Of a stretch of DNA of 64,000 bases, positions 39,781 to 52,271 are shown piece by piece. Under the pieces are notes generated by a model. The model searched no databases, was not told the DNA's origin, and saw only the letters and a program-made list of their open reading frames with translations. Origin of the DNA: Hemicentrotus pulcherrimus (lineage: Eukaryota; Echinodermata; Echinoidea; Camarodonta; Strongylocentrotidae); the NCBI GenBank assembly GCA_003118195.1, contig BEXV01000027.1, forward strand, positions 278,417-342,416, in the 5' to 3' direction. The stretch's first letter is position 1. Every line of letters starts with the position of its first letter. A program made the position numbers and the translations under genes.

Positions 39781-39864
39781 CTGGATGGAAGAAATAACAG
39801 CAGAGAGAATACAAGTTTTAAACGAAAATCAGAGACAAAATGAAAACGTGTGCATGTGTGTGAG

Positions 39865-39975
39865 AGAGAAAGAGAAAAAAAAAAAGGAAGAGAAAGAGAA
39901 AAAGGAAGAGAGAGAGATACAGAGAGACAGACACAGACAGATAGAGAGGGAGAGATATAGGTAGAGAGAGAGAGA
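39865..39975 (+). repeat. Purine-rich (GA)n-type low-complexity tract
   Basis: AG-rich stretch with GAGAAA and ACAGAGAG variants, about 85 bases into the intron from the last-exon acceptor. In gene orientation it is a long pyrimidine tract. The 164-aa frame on the minus strand overlapping it is only partly real: just the portion encoding the terminal exon is coding. Confidence 0.85.
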
Positions 39976-41666
39976 TAGTTAAAAAAGGGAGGTAGATAAA
40001 GGTGAGAGAAAAGGGGTGACAAGAGGTGAAGAAAGAGAGACTGAAGTGCAAAAGGTGTAAATTGTATTGTTAAAAACAGTCTCACACTTTAAACAGAAGA
40101 CAGTGATTGAAACTAAGAATAATTATCAATTTAAAGAAAGCAAAAGGTCAAACTAACACAAAAACTTCCTTTTACTCTAAAATCAGAATTCATGGATGAT
40201 GTTGTGCCAACTAAACAATGTTCATTGAGCAAAGAAAACATCCCACAGGAAGAGGCTTATAATTACCCAAACACTATTCATTCTGTACGAACAAACCGTA
40301 CTAATTAGTATTGTCCTTCAGGGTCAGGAAAAAGGTGTTCAGGTTGGATAGGTGGGGTTGGCAAAGATGAGTAGCAACATTGCTTGAGGTTTGTAAACAA
40401 TATCTTCCTGATAATTCACCTATGGGTGATGTAACACAAGGTTGAATCGAAGTGCGCAAAAGAATGAACAGTTCACAGAGATAAAAGGCTACATGACCTT
40501 TACCATTATGCCCAAATGTTTTTGGATAACGAAGCTCTGTGTGTGCAGTTGACATGCTCTGATTCTCAAAATCAACAGAGTCCAATCAATGGTTTTCCTC
40601 CTGTTTTGCACAAGAAGTAGCCTTCTACATCCATAGGGGAGACGATTTACAAAGTCATGAAATGAATCTAGAGGCATTCTGCTTGGTTCATGAACCAGAG
40701 CAGATAATCATCCACAAGTTCAATCAGATTATATTAACATGAAAATAAGATTCATCAAGGGTAGTCCAATTTCTTTTCTACCACAAACCCTCCCATCTCC
40801 CTCGGGTTGAGGAAATAGCTGGCAAAGCTGGATAAATGATGGATTCACATAACATGCACATAAGACGTAGCTCGGGGAAAGTAAACAATACCTTCCTCTC
40901 TCAACCACAGATGGGCTCATAGAGAAACATACATGTACACACCTCCTTGGAGCTAGAGGGGGTCAGAGGGGGAGGAGGCTAAGATGCATTACACGCCCAC
41001 ATTTTAATAGAATCACATCAGGTCGAATGAAACCTACATATTAAACACGATATCTGCAATTGAATTAATTACACTTGACATTTGAATAGCTTACACTTGG
41101 GAAAAGATCATTGACGGTTACTGGTAGGCATTTCTCTGATATGGCTTACTCTGATTATATAAAGTTACATGAATGAGCTAGTTAAACCTACAGAAAAAAT
41201 GTATCAAATTTAGATTTGTAATTGTACCAAATGAAACCTTATTTGCAACTTGCCACAGCTTTGGAACCCTTTGCTTAATGCCAACATCTGAAAGACCTCA
41301 AGAGAGCATGTCCTACAAATTCAATCCAGGAATACAGAGGATGATATGAGATATCCCCTTTAAAAGTGGTCCTTTTCTCAAGACAATGTTCCTCTGAGAT
41401 TATCAAGAGACCATTGGATCAACCCCTTGCACAGTTCAACTCAAGGAGAACATTAGGTCATTCACTCTACGCTCTCCTCCAGGTAACCTTAGCAGGTCTT
41501 TCACTGATGTTTCATGTAACATTTACCCTCCGGTCTTCCATTGTTATTCCCTAAAGCAGGGTATGTGGACCCCTTTACTACTCGAAATTCCCCTGGATGA
41601 CTTCTAGCCAGAGGTCTTCTCTTGTTAAAGAAAGGGTTTCATGTCAATTTAATCCCATAAGTGCAT

Positions 41667-41730
41667 TCAAGAGCCAGAAGGGTGTTGACTCTGTGTTAAA
41701 GTATGAGTATTATGCTCTTCTGGTTCCAAA
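41667..41730. repeat. Small palindromic repeat, family C, diverged copy
   Basis: The left arm AGAGCCAGAAGGGTGTTGAC and the right arm TATGCTCTTCTGGTTCCAAA are inverted and match the element at 34858-34920. Confidence 0.65.
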
Positions 41731-44700
41731 CAAATGATATAATCTCTAGATTGCGTTTGTTCCTGATGTTCACTCTCCATGGCACTGACTATTATGATAA
41801 ATGCAAACATGGAACTTAAACATTGATGACTTTGTTTTCTTTAAAATAATGGACAGGGATTAGATCAGCTCATGAACCAAACGATAGCAAAACATTACAA
41901 GCAAGAGTTTTCAAGATAAACATACATCTAATTATACCTGAACAACATCAAATTAGAACATCCCTCTGCCTTATCAAATTTCTAAAACATTTTGGAAAAA
42001 CAGGAGCATTATCTAGATGTGATCTTGGGTTAAAAGGTCATCTTATGTCTTCATGTTCCTTGGGATGGAAGACAAATATTCTTTCAGCATGAGTAAACAT
42101 GATCATAAACCAATCCTCACCTGAGCACATTGCAGGACATAGCTAATAAGGTATGACCTCCTATAATCAACAACGTAGACAGTATAGGGACTAAACTGTG
42201 GATACCCTTGATATGTACTGCACACTTTAACCCACTGACTACAAGAAAAAGAATATCCATATCATACTATAAAAGACAAGTATGGTTTTATCTAGCTCAG
42301 TTAGATTTGTAGAAGACAAAATTGAAAGTATGCCAGAACTATCTGTTGAAATGTAATTCCAGTATTACATTTCCTTTACACATCAAATAACATCAAGTTT
42401 CCTTTACTATGGGATCTGATATAGTGAAATTATTTGAATATGACCCCATATTGAGATAAAGGTGATTTTCACACCTCTTCTTTCTTTCACTCTATTAATT
42501 ACTTTAAATGATTTCTTAGGTTTTTTATTTTTTGTTTTTGCCTTTTCACAACCCACTCATCTCCCTGTCTCTTGCTCTCTCTCTCCCATCATATCTCACT
42601 TCTACCATGTTATTTACACCTCTATTTAATGCTAATAAATTCTCCATTGCATTCATGTTTGCAAACACCACATGTCGCAACAGTAGATAGCACCATTTGC
42701 TTTGGTAACACCACACTCCCATTGTCCCTTACTTCACATCACACTACACATCCAAGCTCATCACTTGACCAGTTTACACTGACTACGTAACAACGTTTTC
42801 CCCTCCCCATGCCATTGAGAAACAAACTTCCTGTGCAAACAGACCCTAGGGAGTACACCTGTGCAGAGAGACATGCCTATCTACCCATCCCACTCGCCTG
42901 TGACAAACAACTGATAGAACCAAGGCTATTTTAGGGGACTTCCCTCATCACATAACAAAAAACATCACACTTCACCCTTGAGTCCTGAAGCACTTTCTTA
43001 TTTTAACGGGCTTGTTGTTATCTACTTGGTCTTGACAAAAGTGAAAACAGTGAAATGATTAAGCTAAAGGTCTGGTATGAATAAATCTATGCCTGTCAGT
43101 AGAGATTAAATTACTAAATCACTAGTTACTTAAAAGTTTGATTGCATTATGATATCAAATTAGGCCTGATGATAACAATATTTAGCTGCTTAAATGAAAA
43201 AGTCCAAACTACAAAGACTTTCACCATACAGTGTGCTTTTTTCCCTTTTGTATTTTACTAATTAAACACCATTTAGTTCAAATTCTCTTAAATTGATGGG
43301 ATAAAATGCTTTAAAACTTATTCTTCTACAAAAAATACCACATTGCTTTGTATAATGCTTTGCAGGTATGCATCACAGCTTTGATTGAACATTAATGTAC
43401 ACTGTACTACTTTATTAATCTCTGCCTAAGGCAAGATATGACCTAAAATAGTTGAAACAGATGAATTTCTTGAACTGTGAATGTAGGTTACATTACATAA
43501 GTATTCAAAATATTTTCTACCATTTGATGCCCGTATCTATTTCCATATCCTCTCTTGAATGAAAGTTCCATATAGAGAATTTGATATTTCTTATAGAAAA
43601 ATAAATATCTAGTTCTTCAATTGATGCATGGTAAATCCCTGACCTTTAAACATTTTTCAAAGTTCTCCAAATGTACTAAAGTACAATAGTTATTTTATAT
43701 ATATATTCATGCTAAAGTTGGTACATTTCTGAAGGTTTAAAAGCGACCCAATTCATTCTGACCTTATTTTTCTTTAAAACTATTTAATTAATAAGGAAGA
43801 CACTACAAGAGAAGAAAAAAAAAAGGCAAGAAATAGATCCATCTTAACCAAATTTAGCCTATATCTTTAATTAGATTATGGCTTCCTTTCCCTTATCCCT
43901 ATTTCTTTATAGGATCTCTCTAGCCTGCAACCTTGCAAGTGATATAATCAAGTTAATTCTGAGAGGCCTATAGTTATAGAAGTACAGTCATTCCGGACAT
44001 TTGATGCGCGAGGTCCCCCAAGGGCTTCATTGACTTAATTATTCAATGTCAAGTTTACGAATGGAGAACAAGACTCTTCATTCTCATATTAAAATTTCTA
44101 CTCTCCTACATGAAGATTACTTTTGAGAGCCCAAATGACTACACTCAAGGCATAAGAGGATCAGAAGTACCAAGATATGTTGAGAAACTCTTTGGATGAT
44201 CCAAACATGAAAACTGAATAAAATAAATATAGAAACCTTGGTTTTGTGAAGGGTATTTCTCTCCCACTTGAATGCAATGTAATATTGTCTAAACTTGCAC
44301 AAGCAATGTGTGATTTCAATGATTTGAACTGTGGGTTTGGACTTTCAATTTTCAAAGGAAAACAAAAAGAAATATTCATAAAGCATTCACACAAAACGAT
44401 TCAAAACATCATTGCCATGGGAAATGAACTTATACTATAACATTGAAATGCTAGTGTCACATGATCATTCACACTCCTTGCTGAGAAGTCTCACGAAAAA
44501 ATAAACATCATCAGCTAGTCAATCTAAGAGAAAAGAGATGCTAAAATGATAAAGTGGGTCATACTCCTTCTTAAATTGCAGCTTTTTAAGGTTATCATGT
44601 AGCTCACAGCGTTGTGAGGAGCAGATAGTTTTTCAATCTCAAACATGAGTATGTTTCCCATTCAAGGAAATAACACTTTGAGATCTCTCTCATGATTGCA

Positions 44701-44772
44701 GAGTGGTTTTGGGCTATTCAAGGGTGAGAGATGGGGTTATGGGCATGTGTGAATGAAATGAAGAATGAGTGT

Positions 44773-44914
44773 GAAAGAGAGGACAACATATTAATAGACA
44801 GAGACAGAGAATGAAGGGGATAGAAAGACAGAGATACAGAGAGAGAGAGGAGGGAGGGAGGGGGGTAGAGAAAAGGAGACATTGTGGAGATATAAAAGTT
44901 ACATAGTTCGGGAC

Positions 44915-44945
<31 letters not shown>

Positions 44946-44947
44946 GA
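44773..44947 (+). repeat. (GA)n-rich tract running into a gap
   Basis: Purine-rich sequence with GACAGAGA and GAGGGAGG variants, ending in a perfect GA run directly at the gap. Confidence 0.9.
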
Positions 44948-45410
44948 NNNNNNNNNNNNNNNNNNNNNNNNNNNNNNNNNNNNNNNNNNNNNNNNNNNNN
45001 NNNNNNNNNNNNNNNNNNNNNNNNNNNNNNNNNNNNNNNNNNNNNNNNNNNNNNNNNNNNNNNNNNNNNNNNNNNNNNNNNNNNNNNNNNNNNNNNNNNN
45101 NNNNNNNNNNNNNNNNNNNNNNNNNNNNNNNNNNNNNNNNNNNNNNNNNNNNNNNNNNNNNNNNNNNNNNNNNNNNNNNNNNNNNNNNNNNNNNNNNNNN
45201 NNNNNNNNNNNNNNNNNNNNNNNNNNNNNNNNNNNNNNNNNNNNNNNNNNNNNNNNNNNNNNNNNNNNNNNNNNNNNNNNNNNNNNNNNNNNNNNNNNNN
45301 NNNNNNNNNNNNNNNNNNNNNNNNNNNNNNNNNNNNNNNNNNNNNNNNNNNNNNNNNNNNNNNNNNNNNNNNNNNNNNNNNNNNNNNNNNNNNNNNNNNN
45401 NNNNNNNNNN
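44948..45410. other. Assembly gap, 463 N
   Basis: Undetermined bases between a GA run and a dispersed-repeat end. All long frames across it are artefacts. Confidence 0.99.
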
Positions 45411-45522
45411 AATACACACAAATTCTTATATGCTAGATGATCAACCTTTTCTGGTCGATTCCACACCGTTTCTTTCACAATGCAATCGCATGACCAGAAC
45501 TCAACTTCATCTTTAAGAAACC
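45411..45522 (-). repeat. Dispersed repeat end abutting an assembly gap (copy 2)
   Basis: In inverted orientation this matches 29843-29954 almost base for base. The minus-strand frame KDEVEFWSCDCIVKETVWNR followed by PEKVDHLAYKNLCV is fully open here and continues into the gap. It looks like the edge of a repeated, possibly once-coding, element. Confidence 0.75.
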
Positions 45523-45986
45523 ATGAAGATTTCTAAACAATAATATCAACTGTACTTTTTTTTACTTTCTTTTACAACTGTCAAACAAATTTGCAAAGAG
45601 CCGCTACAAAGATCGATGCCAAAATGTTAAAACACTACAATGCAAAAATATCTCCCTATTCCTATCAAGTGACGGACATCAAATCAAGGTTCATGGGTAA
45701 CCCATTGGAAAATGTTTTTCATGATCTGCCCAAATATGGGCTGAATGTGGAGGAGGCCCAAAATTGGACAGCAGGAAAGATAGCACCCGAGAGATAAAAA
45801 CGGTGGTGAATAAAACAAACAACAGGAGCCAGGATTCCACAAGAGCCGGAGATTCAACAACAACAGTCAAGTACAGGTGGAATGTAGTGGTTGATCTGAC
45901 ATTGGCTCTGGCGACAACATGCTCCGGATTTAATAGGGTCAGGTCAGGGAATGCAATTTGGGTTTGGGTTTGGGTTAGATATATCC

Positions 45987-46472
45987 TTAGGTGTGTCTGC
46001 ACTATCTCGAGATTGCCAAATATCCAGCTATTTTTAACTATCCCGATCGAAAGCTATCCAGCTATTTGCGTCTTCACTAGACCGAAGTAGCAAATTAGCT
46101 GGATAGTTGGTCGGGATAATATCCCAAGATATCTCGGTCTACTTTGCGGTTTTCCATGTTTACTCGAGGTCAGTAGCGCGCTGAGCGGTATAGATCGCAT
46201 GTGCGAACCAGAAATCGTTGTGCATGATGGGATCGGGATATTTGACTCCGTACTTCGGTCTAATAAAGACGGTCGCGAACTATCCCGCTAGTTCGGAAAT
46301 AGTGGGATATTTTGCAAACTAGACCGAGATATCTTGGGATATTATCCCAACCAACTATCCAGCTAATTTGCTCCTTCGGTCTAATGAAGACGCAAATAGC
46401 TGGATAGTTCTCGATCGGGATAGTTCAAATAGCTGGATATTTGGCAATCTCGAGATAGTGAAGACGGGCCTC
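45987..46472. mobile_element. Foldback element, about 480 bp, arms about 170 bp
   Basis: Left-end TGCACTATCTCGAGATTGCC and right-end GGCAATCTCGAGATAGTGAA are inverted repeats. Further in, TAGCTGGATAGTTGGTCGGG pairs imperfectly with the corresponding right-arm block, and GATATCTCGGTCTA pairs with TAGACCGAGATATC. The centre contains AGCGCGCTGAGCGG. The interior also repeats TATCCAGCTATTT several times. No coding sequence; a non-autonomous DNA transposon or foldback element is most likely. Confidence 0.8.
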
Positions 46473-47689
46473 TTGTGAAGCAATCATTGTATAAGGAAGT
46501 AAAACCATAGGGACTGTTAATCAGTAAACAGGTAATGACCATAACAGTATGGTGAAAATATCCATCATATATAGTGCTTAATTTATAAACTGTCCACTTC
46601 AGTCTGGGTCAGATAGCAGGTGGCAGAGGACAGTCGAAGATGCTTTTATGAGATGCTCTTGAAGAGTGTGATATGATTGACAGAGGACTGGTGGACTTTT
46701 AAATGACAGTTACTTGAAAAGTGACCAGATGATTGTAGATGATAGCAGACACGTATTTTTAAACTCCTCACAGCATCATGAATGACTAAGCAAGATATTT
46801 TGAGTATTAGGAATCATTTTAGGATGACTGCACACCAGGAGGTCTGTCAAATCTAATACGCATATTTGACCATGTACACTATTAACAAACTGAGTGCAAT
46901 GACATCTATCTGACTCTTCTACATCCCTCATGCATAGAAGATGCTAAAACAGTGCAGACTGAATATCATTGAATTAACAAGTATTTCAACACCACTCAGT
47001 GTAAAAGCTGATTCATCCCATATCTCTTTGGTAGAAAAGGCTGAGTATTACTGTGAAGAATTTTTCTGTTAGGCTATGATGTGACAAAATAATGCTGAAA
47101 ATTTGCTAAAGTATTAATCTTTATTTTCTAGGTCCCTCAGATGGGACCTCAAAGACTGAAGGTCTACACACAACTTTGCTTTCTTAGCAGTTAGGTGAAC
47201 ATAAAAATCCTCGATATCAACATCAGCCTCCCTTTGCTAGCATCACTGAGCTGTTCATCTACATATTACAGCCCTCAAAGAAAAAACAAAGCATGGACAC
47301 GAACAGTATCTTCTTCAGACTTGGCCTAAATACACATGACATGGTTTCTTTATTTTCTCTCTGCTTGCAAGATGCAATAGATATCACACCTGTGCCTTTA
47401 AACTTCCATCGCTTATCAACAAACATGAAGAATGATGCCATTGTTCATTGAAAGTGGGTGTAGTACGATTACTTTGGCTGCTCTATCTATGCACTGTAAT
47501 TCTATGCCAAACAGGACATCACATGATACATGGCACTGCCATAAGGCTGTTGAAAACCTTATACCCACCCATTCCACCCCCTCACAACCCCTACAGAACA
47601 GTTCAAGAGAGAACAAATACACAGGCATACAGGTGGTGGTAGGGGTGTGAAGAAGATGATCCAGTATTTGTCCCCAATGAAATTAACTA

Positions 47690-47830
47690 TCAAAGGGCTC
47701 ATTTTATTAAAGATAATGGGCTTTGTTAGAGTTAGGGTTGTAATTAGGTTTTAGATCAGGTTTAGGCTTAGGCTAAGGGTTCTGGTATAATGTTAAATCC
47801 AGGATTGAAGTTAGGAATTGATGAGTATAG
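47690..47830 (+). repeat. Degenerate TTAGGG-like stretch
   Basis: Contains GTTAGAGTTAGGG, ATTAGGTTTTAG, GGTTTAGGCTTAGGC and similar words without a regular period. It may be an eroded TTAGGG-like array or chance. Confidence 0.35.
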
Positions 47831-49314
47831 GAAGTTGTCCACAAATTAAATTTGCTGAAGTCTGTATTGTACATTCTTTGTAATAAGCGCAAATATCACC
47901 CATCCAATTATTTTAACTTAGCATAATGAAAAATGCTATATTTGTTGAGGGAGAGAGATAATTGTGTTGGCCCAGAAGAGTTCTTCTATTTCATAATAAA
48001 ATAATAAAACACATTCCATATTTCCTCCCCTCCTCCTTTTCGTGAGCAAAGTTTAGAAAGCCAGAATTACATGATCTGTAAGGTTCTTGAAAAATGGTGA
48101 TTACTTAAATAAGACATCTTGAAGGCAAACTACAGTTGTAAATCAATCTCAAAAGCACAAGACCTTGGCTATATTCCAATTTTTAGACATTTGTCACAAA
48201 AAATGACAGCTAGCACTTTTTTCTCACTTCAATTCAAATTTGTTACAGAATCCTGAAACTATCACTGAAAGACAAACTCCTCTGCAACAAAATTAGTTCA
48301 AGTTAATGTGATACAAGGCCTCCACTTTCTAAAGGTGTGCTCACACTTTTGAGTAGTTTTCAAATTATTCTAAGGCAAAATACAGTATTACAGCTGCAAA
48401 AAGGATTGGCTGGGTTATAAAAATTGCAAAGCAAAGCAAAGAGAACCGGTATGTACCAGGAATGATTAAAGAACTGCATCATCATTACAGCCATGACAAT
48501 CACTAGGACTGGCACAAAATTGATCCGCATTTTCTTTAAAACATACCTGCTGATGGATTTTAATGTACTCCTGAAACTTACGACTCATGCTAAATGGATC
48601 TTCAACTGGCAATCTTCCATACGTCTACATGTGTTTGATAAATATATTTCTTTCACTGCAATGTTCAAGTTACTTCAGGTAAACATGGATCTAAGAACAT
48701 TATTCCTCAAGTCCTTGGGACTCTAAGAGCCTATCCTCCGTCCATATATGTCAATGATTTCACCGCCCCCCCCCCTTCTTCTTCTTCTTGAAAGTCCTGC
48801 ACTTTAGGGTTGCGTATTCAGCGGTTGAGAAGATGTTTTATGATAAGGCATCTTCCTCCTCTTCAATGACCAACCAAGGAGAGACGTCACATATCAATCA
48901 CATGTCCATCATATTCGCACCTTGTGCAGTCCTGCTGTATCAGATAACAGTCTGATCACCTTCATCAAAGACAGTAGAAAGTGCAATCTCTTTCCTTCTG
49001 TCTGTTCGTCTTACTTTGTAAACCTACATTGTATATGCTTGTTCCTTAGTTTTATTTATTCTCTATTTGTTGCTTCAAAATCCTATTTATCTCTTCTATC
49101 AATATACATGTACCTCTATCAAAATTAATTTAGTGCATGCTTTCTTTTCAAACATGTCTTTCCTCTTACTTTTATCTTTCTCTGTATGTCTGTCTTTGTC
49201 TATCTTTTAACCTCTGTCCATCTTTCTCCATTGTGCTCTCCTCTATGTATATGCACTTCTTATCTCCGTCTTGTTTTGTTTCTCTTCTACTGTCTCACTG
49301 TCTCATCCCCCTCA

Positions 49315-49381
49315 CCGTCTCTCTCTCTTTCCCCTCTCTCCCTCTCTTTCACACTCTCTCCCTCCCTCTCCCTCCCTCCCT

Positions 49382-49413
<32 letters not shown>

Positions 49414-49419
49414 TCCCTT
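49315..49419 (+). repeat. (CT)n/(CCCT)n low-complexity tract
   Basis: CT runs with CCCTCCCTCCCT variants. The Ser-Leu-Pro reading frames here are artefacts of composition. Confidence 0.92.
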
Positions 49420-50283
49420 TTCTGTCAGCTGGCCATGTCAACAACACTTCCAACAAGCCTGAAGCAAGGTGATATCCCTGCCCATGTCATTGGAGTAGAA
49501 ACCAACCACCAAAAAATGCTCAATCATGCCACAGGACACGGTCTCCTGCAAGTGACAAAAAGTGCTGGTCGGTGAGAGGGGAAGCGCCGGGACAGGTATC
49601 AGTGAAAGGCTTGTTCATAACTGGGATTGTAAACAACCCTGTAAATGCCACTACAGTGAAACAAAAATGACTTTCTAATGAAGCAAAGCAAACTGTTCAC
49701 ATACAAAGGGGCAACAGCGTGGGAGTGAAGACACTGTTATTGGATATGTGTATACTGTGCATCTCTTATCATCTACGAAGTCTGCTGCAGGGAGCGTTTC
49801 CCATGGTGGGGAAACGTTCTTGTGGGAAAACGTTCTTGTGGGAACAAGCTTCTCAGTGCAGTTCACAGCTAGTAGTGGTTAGAAAGTGCTGGATGGCAGG
49901 TGTTTCATTTAATTCTTTATGGGACATCAAAAGCATGATGTGTGTTTCATCGCTTTCCTTCTGCGTACCTTGCACTTTAGTAAAAACATGTTCAAAAGAC
50001 ATGTTCAAAGGAAATGTTCTTAAGAAAGAGTCACATACACACACGTGTAAATTATAGAATAGGTCAGTTAATATATGAGAATAAAACAAATGAGAGCTGG
50101 AATATTATTTTTTCATTTTCACCAAAGATCACAGAATTTAGATGTTTACCCTTCATTATATGGCACTCCCATGAGCTCAAGAGCTAGTAAGTTTGATTGA
50201 TTGGAATCTCTACCAGGATATGAATATTCATATTACTTTGTCACTTTTCCAGAAACAGATTAAAGACACTACTGGTTAATTCA

Positions 50284-50514
50284 GTGACACTATGAACATG
50301 ACTGACAAAGAAAGTGGACAAAATATACAGTTCCTCAGATAGACAAAGGAACATCCCTTCACTGCTATTATGTAAATTATGTAGAACAGGTTTCACATGC
50401 ATATTCACCTGTTCTACACATTTTTACATGATAGCAGTGAAGGGATGTTCCTTTGTCTACCTGAGGAATTGTATATTTTGTCCGCTTTCTTTGTCTGTCA
50501 TGTTCATAGTGTGA
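50284..50514. repeat. Long near-perfect hairpin, 107-bp arms, 17-base loop
   Basis: The left arm is 50284-50390 and the right arm 50408-50514. By hand alignment the arms differ at roughly nine or ten positions and one small indel (about 91% complementary). Matching blocks include GACAAAGGAACATCCCTTCA with its complement and GTAGAACAGG / CCTGTTC at the loop. The loop is TTTCACATGCATATTCA. It does not share ends with the MITE families in this window. It could be a short MITE or an inverted duplication able to fold as a hairpin RNA in the pecanex pre-mRNA. Confidence 0.9.
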
Positions 50515-51848
50515 CATGCATTCATTGGCAGTTTGAATTAAATCATCAAAATTACTACAGAACTAAACATTAGGGAAACAGAAATAATTCCCCATGACGA
50601 TTGGCATGACCAGGAAACTTTTTGTTTTCCTTAATATCAATGAGATCCAATATTGACTTTCGGAACAAATAACATCCCTAAAAGAAAATAGAACTATGAT
50701 AGGATACACAACTTCACCTCGACTTGGACCATTATCATCAAGATAACTGCTTCAGAAAAAAATCACAAGGTCAATAAAAGCAACAGATTAATACGGACTA
50801 ACAGGACTCCCCACTGGTCTTGGTTACTATAGGGTTCATGCCTAGGACTAGCCTCCGGCTTAAGTCCCTTAACGATAGATCATTTAATGATGAAGGCCCT
50901 GCGGGAAAAGTAATTTAGTGAGGAAGCATCAATTCTCAGGGAGGAGGAAGTCAAGTATTGCCGTGGGGGACTACTAGGGATGGGATCGCCAGCTAACCAT
51001 GACAGCATACGAAGGTCTGGCTGGCTGGCTGTCAGTTTGCAGGGAGTCGAGGGTGAGCTGACAGCAGAGTAACAAATACAGAGGAGAAGACTGCAATTTA
51101 GCTCTCAAAACCTTTAAAGAGCTCTAGTAAAAACCTCAATAAAAATGAATACAAAAATATATATTTAAATTTAAATGAATATATGACATGCCAACATGTA
51201 AGATGATTTCTACCATTTAACTTTCCCATCTTCTCACAGTGTTACTTTAAACACTACAGAAATGAGAGGAGTGACAAAATTTATGAATGCTTATTCTCCC
51301 ATATTGACATGTACGTAGGACTCAAAGGCATGGCCTGATTAAATGATCCACATTCCGATCTTTGGTCTATGGGAAAAGGATGTTTTTTTGTTTTAATAAC
51401 AATGAACTACTTGGTGTGCATGACAAGGTAGGGTTACTGAGGCAGGAACAACCACCAAATTTAAGTCATTTCCAAAAACACAAAAGAAAATCTACAGTTT
51501 AGTTTGTGAAGTATTTGGTGGTCAATATTTCACTTTGACAAAACAAAATTAATATTTTCCTTCAAACTGCTGCAGATAAGTAGGTTTTTCTCCATAGAAC
51601 ATTGGCACTGATATTTGCCAAACTAGTTGATTACTCTGCAGAATACCCCAAAGTACAAGATAAATTAGTCTACTTCATTCTCACTTGCAGGTGGCCCCTT
51701 GAAAGTGACTTTGAAAGTGACAGAAGTGAAAGAATATCAGAGAAAAACAGAGAAGGGGACAAAAGGAAGTATGAATATCTTCTATTCCTCAAAATAAAGG
51801 ACTACTTGATATTTTTCACCAAATTAGCTGTCTTTTACATTTTGTGCC

Positions 51849-51849
51849 C

Positions 51850-51887
<38 letters not shown>
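51849..51887 (+). repeat. (CT)n microsatellite
   Basis: Perfect CT run of about 17 units. Confidence 0.95.
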
Positions 51888-51888
<1 letters not shown>

Positions 51889-52271
51889 GTTCTTTTTTTT
51901 TTGTTCTCTCCTCAAGTATGTTGTGTTCTGTCTCTCATGCTCTCTCTATCAAAATATTTTTCCTTGTGAATGGTTACATAGTGCATCAGTGTAAAAATAT
52001 ACTTTCTATACGAAGGTGCTCTATATGAATTTGTTGAAATGAAGTGAGTTTTCATGCAGCAATATTACAGTAGTTTGATCTTTTAACTCAGCTCTTAATC
52101 ATTTACCAATGCTATTTTAGACCTTTAAAGAGTGAAGTGGCACACCATGATCTGTGGTCCACATTATGCTAAAGTCCATTTATTTTCCTGCAACAATATT
52201 AAGTTTATTTTCAAAGACAGATAATGACTTCATGTGTGAACAGGGTTTTCCTGTCTTGGGGAAAGACTCAC

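Larger units (their letters stand above)
39781..52271 (-). other. Last intron of the pecanex-like gene (12.5 kb)
   Basis: The donor is GTGAGT at 52271 and the acceptor is CTTCCATCCAG at 39781. Both flanking exon ends are phase 0 and the joined sequence HRVK-VIDE aligns with the family, so no additional exon is required. It contains microsatellites (39865-39975, 44773-44947, 49315-49419, 51849-51887), a 463-base gap, a family C palindrome, a 480-bp foldback element and a long hairpin. Nothing coding was recognised. Confidence 0.85.

Noticed and set aside
39591..40085. 164-residue minus-strand frame
   Set aside because: Only part overlaps the terminal pecanex exon, and in another frame; the remainder reads a pyrimidine microsatellite.
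44714..45478. Frames of 170-254 residues across 44.7-45.5 kb
   Set aside because: Most of their length is the 463-base gap of N; the flanks are GA repeat and a dispersed repeat end.
49137..49575. Ser/Leu/Pro-rich plus-strand frames
   Set aside because: Composition comes from the CT/CCCT tract; no homology or splice support.
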